From the NCBI GenBank assembly GCA_964030475.1, contig CAXIPT010000001.1:14822769-14886768 (forward strand): 64,000 nucleotides of DNA, written 5' to 3'. The notes under the pieces are model-generated. The model saw only the letters and a program-made list of their open reading frames with translations, made no database searches and had not been told where the DNA came from. Below, in pieces: positions 1-11,700 of this stretch. The position numbers were made by a program, and so were the translations under genes. Each line of letters opens with the position of its first letter. The stretch's first letter is position 1. Source of the DNA: Tethya wilhelma. Its lineage: Eukaryota > Porifera > Demospongiae > Tethyida > Tethyidae.

Positions 1-30
1 AATTTCTCATATAGTAGTTTTTTACGGAGA

Positions 31-158
31 TACCGTATAGCGGGAAATTTTTGTGGGGGAAAATTTTTGCGTTTTCGTCTCAAATAGAAATTCACGGGGA
101 AAATTTTTGTGGATTGCGTGCTCAACATTACGTGACAAAAATTTCTGGCTATACGGTA
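31..158. repeat. MITE-like element, family M1, copy 1
   Basis: Imperfect terminal inverted repeats: the left end reads TACCGTATAGCGGGAAATTT and the right end is the near-complement of TACCGTATAGCCAGAAATTT. The interior is rich in AAATTTTTGTG runs. Related copies lie at 13327-13530, 19235-19434, 38704-38914 and 40108-40356. No coding capacity, so a non-autonomous element is likely. Confidence 0.6.
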
Positions 159-596
159 GACAAACTGTGCTGCTCATGTATTCACTGAAACTTAAGTTAT
201 CATCAATTGAAACTATTATTAGTACACAATTCTCAAGACTAAGTTTTTTATATACATGCTAACTACATAATGTGTATCTCAGAAAATTATTGCATAACCC
301 TTAACCTATCAATGTTGTAGTATGCAGTCATTTTGTTTGTTATTTGTCTGTTTCATAGAACCAAGTCAAGATATGTACAGTATTTGAGATTAATTGTCAA
401 CAATCATGGGCTTTTCAATAAAAAAAAACCCTGTACTTCAGTACAGACAAGTTGAGTATACCAAGGGTTGGGTACTACTGGTACCTCTGTTATCAATGCA
501 CTTAATTAATAATGGCCCAATAGTGACAAAAACTAGCTGCTTCCCACCCTTTTTTTATTGTTTTCCCCCTGCTATTTACATTGTTTCTCTATACAG
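159..596. other. Probable intron, no exon recognised
   Basis: AT-rich sequence upstream of the first visible FN3 exon. It ends in a pyrimidine-rich stretch and an AG acceptor at 595-596. It is most likely the intron that precedes this exon, because the gene must begin to the left of the window. I see no further domain exon here. Confidence 0.4.
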
Positions 597-3500
597 TTCC
601 TAACCCACCTACTAATATCCAAGCATCACAAGTTGGAGAGGGACAAGTTGGAGTGACTTGGAATAGAGTACCTAGTGCTACCAGTGGATACAGAGTTAGT
701 GTAACTGGCCAGCTAGCTGTTTTCTCCTCATTAACCAGCTATACAATATCTGATGTTGCTACTGGTACTCTTGAGATATCTATTATGTCTTTTTCTACAA
801 TGAATTCTCTACTGCTGTATAGTACTGGGACAAACACTAGTGTTGAAGTGTTAGGTAAGGAAATTATTATATGGCATAATAATTATTATTTCAAATTGTA
901 ATTTTAAATTTCTGTCTTCCATGATATTTTGTAGCTCTTCCAACTCCTTTCATCTTGAGTTCTTCTTCAGTTCTCTCCTCAACATCTCTAAGAGTTGATT
1001 GGTCACTGTCTTCTGGTAGTGGGAATAAGCCTGCTGATGAATTTATCATAACCTACACACGTACAAGTTGTCCACCTGAGGATACAGTTTCTGTAACAGT
1101 TGATGGCTCACTACGTACAAGAGATATTGATGGACTTGAAGAGTTCAGCACATACACTGTCACAGTAACAGCTGTGTATAGGTTTGGAGGCTCTAATCCA
1201 TCAGTTATGAAAGCTGGTACTGAAATGACATTGCAAACTCCATCTGCTGGTATTATGTTTTAATGACTGCATGCCCATTATAAAACTTTTTTGACCATAT
1301 TGTACACTTATTCCACTGTATTATTCCAGGTATAGCTCCTACCGGTGCTCCTCAAGGTCTCATGGGACAATCTGTGTCCAGTACATCGATCACAGTGACT
1401 TGGAATGAAGTGAATTGTCTCGATCAAAATGGTGTCATCACTGGCTACATGATACAATATGTTGGAGACTCACAGACCACCACTAACTCATCCTCTGGTG
1501 CATCAAGGACTTACACAGTTGAAAGCTTGATTCCCTTCACAGATTACAACTTTTCAGTGGCTGCGTTGAATAGCAATGGTGCTGGGCCATTTTCACCACC
1601 TTCAACTATCAGAACAGCTGAAAGTAGTATGTATTCTATATAGCCACGATGCAATGACATTGTTTATATGTGAACACAAAATTCCCCCTTAATATGTATG
1701 CAGCTCCTAGTGCAGTTCTCTCACTGATTCTCACTCCTCAATTCACAACAGTTGACGTAACCTGGCTTGAACCTGCCACACCAAATGGGATCATTACAAT
1801 GTATGAGGTCTCATATACAAATATTGACAGCACAGTCAGGACCATAACCAGCACAACATTGAGTGCTACAATCTCTTCCCTACAACCTGAGACAAGTGTC
1901 ACTGTTACAGTGAGAGCATTCACAAGCGCTGGAGCCGGAGAGAGTATTACTAGCAGTACCACCACTCTACCTATACCAGGTGAGTATAATATCATACGTA
2001 CGGTAGTACGTATAGTAGGAATGGGCCGACTGTCCCATAGACACAATACAAAATGTTTATCACCATAAAAATCTAGCAAGACAAAGTTAAACCTTCAAAC
2101 TTGCTCAGAAGCTCTCTCAGACAATTAACAAACGCTTGCATGGCCTAAAACTCACAGAAGCTTTCATAAGCACTCGTAGCGAGCGCTAGTTAGAAGCTAC
2201 ACCCACGCAATTTTGTTCTCACTTACTTACTTACTTACTTACTAACTGACTTACTTGAAAGCGATTTCCAGAGAAACAAAAGACGTTGAGCTTGTTTTGA
2301 CTACACAGAACAACTTGTTCTCATCTGGACTAGTGCCTTTTACACTCGCTTTCTGCCCAAATGTGTTAAAACAAGAGCTAGAAAGCTTTAAAACTTAGTA
2401 TATAAATTCATACACTTCAATGCAGCCATCTTTTGTAGGTAGAGGTCAAAGGTTGTTATCTATCCACGTGGCATTTAATGCGCATGCGCATTAGCCTAAT
2501 AGACTGCTACTCAAGCTTTTTTGTAAGGACTTACTAAGTCCCTGATATAGTCTCCTCACTTTAGTGTTGAAAAAAGTGAATGAACAAGTATAGTAAAAAT
2601 TTCATAAAAATTAACAGTGTAGGAATGGGCAGTGCGGTAAAAAGTAAGGAAACAAGGCATGTCGCAATTTCGGCACATGACTACTTCATTTTTTTATGCT
2701 CAAGTACAGTATTGAGGATTAACTAAAACAACTTTGCCTAGATTGCCTACTTATATACTTTGCCCCACTTAGCTAGCTAAGTTCCACACCTAATCCATCG
2801 GCATGCACTCCCTGTCAGTAATCCGACCATAAGGTGGCACACTCTGCAGCATACTGATTGGCATGCATGATCTATGAATTCCAACCATTATTTAATCCAG
2901 GTATGTACAACATTGTTTGAACCATATCATTATTTATTTTCATATGACAGGATGTATGAGGAATCAAAAATGAAAATGAAGTAGTCATGTGCCGAAATTG
3001 CGACATGCCTTGTTTCCTTACTTTTTACCGCACTGCCCATTCCTACACTGTTAATTTTTATGAAATTTTTACTATTATTATGTTGTATACTGTAGTTTTT
3101 GTATGACTGTGCAGCAAGATGGCTCTGATCATCAAACATTTCACATAACTTTCATGGATGAGATATATAATATTGTGACATCCAGATGTGGATATTACAC
3201 GTACCAAGAATTTTTGATATTAAGTAAAACTTTGATAGATAATCAGTTTAATGAAATTACGCAGATGCACATGTCCTCCATGAAGCTTTAATTTTTGCCA
3301 TCTCATCCATATTTTTGAGTTGATTGTCTAATATTAATAGCACAAAATTAATACTGATGATTGTTTCAATAATGGGCAATAACAATCAAGTTTATGTAAT
3401 GTAACATTACAAGACTCATCGCATGCATCTGATTGATGGATCGAGGTCATACTACCAGAATTCTTTTTTCATGTAGAGCTGACTCTCTTTCTCAATGGTG

Positions 3501-6500
3501 TGGCTGTACCTAAGAATGAAGCTCTTGATAAGGAAGATCTGGATATCTATCCAGATGAACCTGGCGCACTCTCTCTCCTGACTCCCTATTCTGGAGTTCT
3601 CAATTTTCACTATCCTGCTGATAATGTAGTACCAGTAGATGATAGTCTTGGTTTCTTTTGGATCTCATCCACGCAAATGTTTTCTGATGGTTCACGAATC
3701 ATTCGACTAGCACGAAGAAGAGATGAAGAGCAATCTGGTAGTCAGGAAGGAGTTTGGAGATGTTCGTTTCCTTCAGATGCCAACGGAGGCCAAAAGAGTA
3801 TCAACTTTGGCTTGTACTCTCGAAGTATGATTATGCCAGTGACACCAATTCTACTAGTGTTTAGTATTATCTTAAATAAATGTTTGGCATGCAGGACTAA
3901 CTTCAAATGGTGTTTTGAGTATATCCTCACCCCTCGCATTGATGGCTGTTAGTCCCCTATTGACTGAGCCTCCAACCTATACTCTTACTGCTACTACCAC
4001 TGGAGGACCTCCTGGTAGTGTTAGCTGGACAGCAGGGAGTACAGTTTTCACTAACAACACTGTAACTCTAACTACTAGAAGTAGTGCAACATATAACCAC
4101 ACACTGATGCTGACAGGGAGACCAAGTGGTACCATCTCATTTACTGCTACCAACAGACGTACCCCAGCTCCTCAAACCAGTGATGTCACTATCACATGTA
4201 AATACTTAATAGTTACTTAATTAATATTGACTTTGTACATAATTATGTGTATGTGTATGGTTGTATAATATATGTATGCATTGTGCTGTCTCTCAATGTG
4301 TGCATGTGTTGCACTATGAGTTTTTCATGTCAAGACCCTCACTTTTCCCTAAGGAAGAACCTGTAATTTTCTTATCCCAGTTCCTGGCCCACCTACTGAT
4401 GTCCAAGCATCACAAGTTGGAGAGGGACTAGTCCAAGTCACTTGGACTGCACCAGCTGGTACTGTCAGTGAATATTCTATTAGAGTAAATGGACAGTCAC
4501 CATCAACTAGTGTGTCAACCGCTCCTCATACATTATCTGGAATTTCCTCTGGAACTCATGAGATCTCTGTTGTATCTCTTTATACATCAAATGGCCATCA
4601 ACTGTACAGTACTGAGGCAACTGATACTGTTGAAGTGCAAGGTAGAGTTATTTGACTCACACTTATTTGTTTGTTCAATTAATTTTTTTATTAGCTCTTC
4701 CAACTCCTGTCATCTTGAGTTCCTCTTCAGTTCTCTCCTCAACATCTCTAAGAGTTGATTGGTCACTGTCTTCTGGTAGTGGGAATAAGCCTGCTGATGA
4801 ATTTAATATAACGTACACACGTACAAGTTGTTCACCTGAGGATACAGGTTCTGTGACAGTTAATAGCTCTCTACATACAAGAGATTTTGATGGACTTGAA
4901 GAGTTCAGCACATACATTATCACAGTGACAGCTGTGTATAGATTTGGAGGCTCCAATTTATCGTTGAAGGAATATAATGGAACAGTAACATTGCAGACTC
5001 TGCCTTTTAGTAAGCTATTAAAATTGATGACTGGTCAATAGTCCGTTTTTTTTTAACTTCTATATGCATACTTAGCTCCCTCTAGTGCTCCAGCAGGCCT
5101 CTTTGTACAAAATGTGATGGCTACATCTGTGGAGCTTTCTTGGGATGAATTGCCTTGTCTTGATCAAAATGGTGTCATCACTGGCTACATGATACGATAT
5201 GTTGGAGACTCACAGACCACCACTGACTCATCCTCTGGTGCATCAAGGACTTACACAGTTGAAGGCTTGAGTCCTTTCACAGAGTACTCCTTTTCAGTGG
5301 CTGCTGTGAATAGCAATGGTATAGGACCATTTTCTGAGGAATTGGTTGGTGTCAGAACACCTCATACCAGTGAGTATGCTTATACCTTGGAGCAAATTAA
5401 CTCAGAGAGTTTTTTTATTCCACAGCTCCTGGTGTAGTTGACTCACTGACTCTTACTCCTAAGTTCACATCAGTTGAAGTAACCTGGTCCCCACCTGACA
5501 GACCAAATGGAATTATTACACAGTATGAGGTCTCATACACTATGAATTCTGTTGCGTCTGTCATTATCACAAATAACTCTACATTGGAGTTCACTATCTC
5601 TTCTCTGGAACCTGGGACTAGTGTCACTATCACTGTGAGAGCATTCACTAGGATTGGACCTGGAGAGGCTCTAACCTTAAATAGCAGAACCCTCACTGCA
5701 CCACGTAAGCTTTTAAAATTTATCCATTAATTGTTTTAATCTTTAATTCTTGGTTAAATTTATTCTATTTCTATTATAATAGCACCAATAACCAATGTGC
5801 AACTTATTGGTGTTAATCAAGCATCAGTGAGAGTGACTTGGGAGCCTCTTGACATCCCTGAGATAACAGGATACCGGGTGTACTATTCTCTCTCTGAGAG
5901 CAGGAAGAGACAGAGTGATAGTTTTATAGAGGTGGAAGGACGAGAAACAAACTCTGTAACAATAGGAGGTCTTATCAGTGGTGCAACCTACTCCTTTAGT
6001 GTGGTGGGTGTGGCTAGACTGGAAGGAGAGGAACCTATTGAAGGAGAAAGAACATCTAATCTATATACTATTTTCCTTCCAATGTCAAGTTGCACATGTC
6101 CAAGTGAGATTTTATTTTTAATTGAGATTTTACTTTTAAGTGAGATTTATTAGTTTGCAGTACACTAAAACAATCTGGAAATTTATAGTAGCTGTTCCTA
6201 GTTCTTGGGATTCATGATCTTGCAGTTTAATTCAAACTTTAAAAATTACAAATAACAAAAATTTCCTAGTGTATACGTACATGCAGTACATTGTACTGTA
6301 AAAGATGCTTCTATGTATGTAGTTTTTTTTGTTGTGAAGTAGTACCTGATTCAATTCCAATTCACTTAATAATCATCACGTACAATAGCTTGTCAATACT
6401 TGGGAGCAGTGATTGGAGCAGGTTGTGTATCAGTTCTGGTGTATACTGTGGTTCTCTTGGTTGTACTGACATTGATGCGATGTTGTTGGGGAAAAAAAAA

Positions 6501-7012
6501 AAGGTAGATGAATCTGTATGTACAGTGTATGCTTGACATAGTATTATGTGTGTTGGATATTCATAATCACCTCAAAGAATAGAAATGTGCATGACATTGT
6601 GTTATTTTCTTGTTGTGTATTAATAACATTATTTAAAAATCCAATACAGCTCCTATGGTATGACTGTTGCTGGCATTAATTTTTCTGAAAATCAGCACCC
6701 AGCTGATGATGAGGAAGATGGTGTTTATGATGTCATTGAGTGAGTTTCACGATTACATTGCATGGTCAACCTAGGCACAGAAACTAGTCAAACTACCCAT
6801 TGATTTTACCCCTTTATTAAACTATTAAGCTCATTAATAAAACATTCCTGATGTGCATGATTATAATTATTTACCACTTCCTCAATTGCAAACTCATTAG
6901 ACCCACTGATAAGGAAATCCCTCTGAAACAGTGTGCTGCATATGGAGATGTAGAGACCAGACAGAAAACAAAAGATACACAGGATGATGGGGATTATGAG
7001 TATCCAGTTTGA
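597..7012 (+). CDS. Gene 1: Ig/FN3 type I receptor, 5' part outside window
   Basis: Multi-exon membrane receptor. Exons by domain: FN3a 597-854, FN3b 935-1249, FN3c 1336-1626, FN3d 1704-1979, Ig1 3477-3824, Ig2 3895-4197, FN3a 4381-4641, FN3b 4695-5009, FN3c 5076-5369, FN3d 5426-5704, FN3e 5783-6088, transmembrane 6389-6503, tail 6650-6739 and 6901-7012 (TGA). All extracellular exons start and end in phase 1. FN3 is supported by the VTW of strand B and the TxYxxxVxAxN of strands E-F. The membrane exon encodes VLVYTVVLLVVLTL followed by GKKKR as stop-transfer. The tail carries VYDVIE, AYGDVE and a C-terminal DYEYPV in place of the IYDNPL of its relatives. The missing 5' end should hold a signal peptide and the partner Ig exons of the first module. 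Role in adhesion or recognition is inferred. The FN3e donor (6088) is the least certain border. Confidence 0.75.
1991..2290 (+). repeat. Interspersed repeat family M2, copy A
   Basis: About 300 bp beginning ATCATACGTACGGTAGTACG and ending in an (ACTT)n tract plus CTGACTTACTTGAAAGCGAT. Two diverged copies occur in this window: 51724-52032 in inverse orientation and 55210-55518 in the same orientation. It lies in the intron between FN3d and Ig1 of gene 1. No coding capacity seen. Confidence 0.65.
2590..3076. repeat. Foldback element, family M3, complete copy
   Basis: Two arms of about 103 bp (2590-2693 and 2974-3076) are near-perfect inverted copies. The left arm contains GTAGGAATGGGCAGTGCGGT and ACATGACTACTTCATTTTT and the right arm contains the complements. 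The spacer is about 280 bp of unrelated AT-rich DNA. A second complete but more diverged element lies at 60752-61115 and a single arm at 59381-59485. It sits in a gene 1 intron. Confidence 0.7.
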
Positions 7013-7940
7013 ATGCATATTAAGCATAATAATACAGATTATGTAAATTTACATTATTTTATAGTACACAGTATGCCTGATATGTAATCGATGAGTGCCT
7101 GTTGTCTTGACCCATACAGTTACCAGGCTGATAGTAAACTAGCTAGCTATATATATATATTGAGCATTGTTTTATTTTTGTTATAATAATATTATTTTGT
7201 GCTATTGATCATTAGTAATAAAAATAGTATAATAATATCTTAACATTAGTTTCTTCCTAACGTCATGTGCACACTATCAGTGTGACCAAGAGATGCTAAG
7301 CTAGATAGACTCATGTTATAACATGGATTGATGATTACAGAAGGTCTTTCAAGAATATTAAAACTGCTTGGACAAGACATGCTAGACTACTAGGTTTAGT
7401 TACAACATGAATAATTATGAGAAGGACCTTTCAGAATCTAAAAGACAAAAACGAACAAACAAACAAACAAAAAAACATGACCCTGCTTTATAAAACTGTT
7501 TTTTCATGCTCAATATTTTTCATAATGCAGTCAGTCACTGCATGGCGTCTAGAGACTGTGCTGTTACGAAACTAGCTGAATATTTAAAAAAATTACATTA
7601 TAGTACAAAGTGTGACAGTCCTTTCCTGCATGCATGCTTGACTGCATGAGCATAGTATTCTGATAATTCAAAATCCAAGCACATGCAATTATATATGATT
7701 CAAATTTTCAAGTAATTATTGTTAATTTTCAATTATTAAAGACAGCTTCAAATGTTTCAATAAGGGGCTCTGAATATTTTACATGCCTATCAATGATATC
7801 GCTTGACTGTCACGACACTTAAGAGCAGAAAGATCCTTAAGTGCCAGTGGGGGGGAGCACTTACTGAATGGTTGGTCGAGTGCCACACACTTAACAGCAA
7901 TTAGCCTAAGTTTGGTTGCTAGGTAATGGCAAACAAACAA

Positions 7941-7942
<2 letters not shown>
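7013..7942. other. Intergenic, gene 1 to gene 2
   Basis: AT-rich 3' flank of gene 1. Several AATAAA-like and TAATAAAA stretches after 7140 could serve polyadenylation, but none is decisive. No exon or RNA gene recognised. Confidence 0.4.

Positions 7943-7986
<44 letters not shown>
7943..7986. repeat. (CA)n microsatellite at gap edge
   Basis: Uninterrupted CA dinucleotides running straight into the assembly gap. The gap probably exists because the assembler could not cross the repeat. Confidence 0.95.
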
Positions 7987-8442
7987 NNNNNNNNNNNNNN
8001 NNNNNNNNNNNNNNNNNNNNNNNNNNNNNNNNNNNNNNNNNNNNNNNNNNNNNNNNNNNNNNNNNNNNNNNNNNNNNNNNNNNNNNNNNNNNNNNNNNNN
8101 NNNNNNNNNNNNNNNNNNNNNNNNNNNNNNNNNNNNNNNNNNNNNNNNNNNNNNNNNNNNNNNNNNNNNNNNNNNNNNNNNNNNNNNNNNNNNNNNNNNN
8201 NNNNNNNNNNNNNNNNNNNNNNNNNNNNNNNNNNNNNNNNNNNNNNNNNNNNNNNNNNNNNNNNNNNNNNNNNNNNNNNNNNNNNNNNNNNNNNNNNNNN
8301 NNNNNNNNNNNNNNNNNNNNNNNNNNNNNNNNNNNNNNNNNNNNNNNNNNNNNNNNNNNNNNNNNNNNNNNNNNNNNNNNNNNNNNNNNNNNNNNNNNNN
8401 NNNNNNNNNNNNNNNNNNNNNNNNNNNNNNNNNNNNNNNNNN
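7987..8442. other. Assembly gap (456 N)
   Basis: Unknown bases. Its true length and content cannot be inferred, and exons could be hidden here. Confidence 1.
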
Positions 8443-8755
8443 GTTTGTAGGCATGGCAGGACATTCTGCATGCACTCAAGGTATGCACAATTATGAACTG
8501 CCTATGTTTTCAATGATAGCAAAGCTTTTGTATCTGTATTATTGATGATAATATTAATATCATCATCTTCATTGTTCAAAGGGGTTAAACTATAATTTAG
8601 ACTCCCATGCAATAAATGCCTATAACAACAATAGTAATGATACAATTAATGGTGAGTCATGTGAGTGATGTGGGTGTGTGTCAGTTCAACTCAGTTTCCT
8701 CTGGATCTCTACCCAATAGAATAACATAACTGTTCAACATTTACTGAGAGACTCC
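8443..8755 (+). other. 5' flank of gene 2
   Basis: No exon seen. It ends directly at the gene 2 start codon in the context ACTCCATGG. It lacks the upstream block shared by genes 3, 4 and 6, so the gene 2 promoter seems different or lies partly in the gap. Confidence 0.35.
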
Positions 8756-11700
8756 ATGGACATGAGGGTGTACTGTGTATGGACCTTCCTTGTGGTTCTT
8801 GGATTGCAGACTGGAGCAGCAAATGCTCAGCAAAACAATGTTCCTGGTAAATTTATACCTAGTGTTATAATTAAATTTAATTTTATGGTGCTGTAGGAAA
8901 ATTTAACCAAAGTACATTATTGGTATATCCCCTGTGATTGTGTACATGACTAATAACACGTCCTGTGTTCCGAGTCATGATTTTTAATTTGATTCCATTG
9001 CAGAGCTGACCCTCTTACTCAATGGTGAGGTTATACCTGAACATGAAGCACTAGACAAGGAAGATGTGGGTTTACAGGCAAATCCAGATGGTGCACTCTC
9101 TGTTGTGTTTTCTGGTTCTGGAGGAGATCCTAGAATTATCTATCCAAACGAGGCCAGAGTAGAACCAGATAATCATAATGGTTTCTTTTGGATCAGGACA
9201 ATTGGATCATTTTCTGAGAATAATTCACGAATCATCCGTTTGACAAGAAGAAGAGATGATAGACAATGTTGTCTTCAGGAAGGAGTCTGGAGATTTATTG
9301 TTCCCAATCGTAATGGAGAGAGGAGCATCTATGTTGGCTTATACACTCGTGGTGAGCTATATATAAAAGAAGGCATAGCATGCAGGATCATGTATAGTGC
9401 AAATCTTTCATTTTTCCAGGTGAAACCGATAGAGGTGTTTTGAATACTATAACCTCATCAGACATCACATTGACAGCAGTTAGTCCCCTGTTGACTGAGC
9501 CTCCAACCTATACTCTTACTGTTGCTACTGATGGAGGACCTCCTGGTAGTGTTAGCTGGACAATAGGTGGAGCACCAATCCCAGACAGCACTGTGACTAC
9601 AAGCATTAATAGTAATAGCCAGAGTGATTTGGAGAATGCTCGCTATACCAACACACTGATGGCAAGAGGGAGACCAAGTGGTACCATCACATTTACTGCT
9701 ACCAACAGACGTACTCCAACTGGTCAAAGTATACAAATCACTAACTTATGTAAGTAGCATTATAATTTTATGACCATTAGCTGTGTTTTCAGCACTGCAT
9801 GGTCAGCCTGACTACTACATAATTATGCTGCTATGCTTGCAACCAAGTATTGTTGTCAGTCTAATGCCAGTTTAGCAAAACCTCTTTATGGCTTTAGGAC
9901 ATTGCCCTGCTTGTGAATGTGGTTTTCTGCCTATTGTTAATTATCCAGTGAGCATCTTTACTATATGTTATCATAATTAGTGATAGTCTAGTTTGATAGT
10001 CCATTATTATTGTGATGACAATAATATAATTTGTATGTTGGACATTTTAAATCATAACAAGTAGTAAAAATTTTACAAAAATATGCATGTATAAGAATGA
10101 TCGAGCTGTCAGAGGAATGGTCTGTGCTAGCCATGTCTGGATTTTAGCACTTGCATTCATGACTATACTTCCATTTTTGGTTTGTTCATCCTTTTGTAAT
10201 GGTTTCTATAGCCTTGTCCAACTCCAAACCTATATTATGACAATGTCAGAATGCCTTGTTACTTGACTCTTCGTGCATTCTTTCCACAGTTCCTGGCCCA
10301 CCTACTAATATTCAAGCTGTACAAGTTGGAGAGGGACAAGTTCAAGTCACTTGGTCTAGAGTTCCTAGTGCTACCATTGGATACCGTATTTATGTAAATG
10401 ATCAAAATCCTACTAACCTTATTGCCTCAGTGACCAGTCATGCAATAACTGTCATTGCACCTGCCACTCTTGACATCTCTATTGTGTCTCTTTCAACAAT
10501 GAACGGATTAACTCTATACAGTGCTATGGCCACAGATACTATTGAAGTATTAGGTTAGTTATGTTTATATCATAAATATATTATTTCTGTCTTCATGAAT
10601 CATCTATATATGTGAACTATAGCTCTTCCAACTCCTGTTGTCTTGAGTTCCTCTTCAGTTCTCTCCTCAACATCTCTAAGAGTTGAGTGGTCACTGTCTT
10701 CTGGTAGTGGGAATAAGCCTCCTGATGAATTTATCATAACCTACACACGTACAAGTTGTCCACCTGAGGATACAGGTTCTGTGACAGTTGATGGCTCACT
10801 ACGTACAAGAGATATTGATGGACTTGAAGAGTTCAGCACATACACTGTCAAAGTGACAGCTGTATATAGATTTGGAGGCTCTAATCCATCAGTTATGAAA
10901 GACAGTAATGGAATGGCAATGCAAACTTTATCTGCTGGTATGTTTTTATGACTGTACTCATAAATTATACTGGTGCATACTCCATTATACCATGTATAGC
11001 TCCATCTGGTACTCCTCAGGACATCATGAGACTGTCTGTGTTGAGTGCATCAATCACAGTGACTTGGGAGGAATTACCTTGTCTTGATCAAAATGGTGTC
11101 ATCACTGGCTACATGATACAATATGGTAGAGACTCACAGACCACCACTGGCTCATCCTCTAGTACATCAAGGACTTACACAGTTGAGGGTTTGATTTATT
11201 TCACAGAGTACTCGTTTTCAGTGGCTGCTGTAAATAGCAATGGTACTGGACCATTCTCACAACCATCAACTATCAGAACAGCCAAGAGCCGTATGTACAT
11301 TGTAAATTTCTGATTATGTACCTGGCTATAGAATCATTTTTGTCACTTGTACAAGTCCATAATCCCTCCCTCCCTACTCACTCCCCTCCCTTCAGCTCCT
11401 AGTGCAGTTCTCTCACTGACTCTCACTCCTCAGTTCACAACAGTGGAAGTAACCTGGCTTGAACCTGCTACACCAAATGGGATCATTACAATGTATGAGG
11501 TCTCATATACAAATGTTGACAGCACAGTCAGGACCATAACCAGCACAACATTGAGTGCCACAATCTCTTCCCTACAACCTGAGACAAGTGTCACTGTTAC
11601 AGTGAAAGCATTTAGAAGTGTTGAAGCTGGAGAGGCTGTTACTCTCACTACTACCACTCTACACATGCCAGGTGAGTAGGACTAACCATAAACTACTGTA

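Noticed and set aside
1738..2079. Minus-strand open frames opposite FN3d exons (recurring at 11430, 14628, 17219, 20375, 22719, 24928, 48616)
   Set aside because: They mirror conserved plus-strand exons and recur only because FN3d does; codon logic and splice borders fit the plus strand.
7779..8545. Long open frames spanning the N gap on both strands
   Set aside because: They are artefacts of translating N; the flanks are CA repeat and non-coding.
9458..9736. Minus-strand frames opposite Ig2 exons (also 30648, 35239, 49392)
   Set aside because: Shadows of the conserved Ig2 coding sequence.
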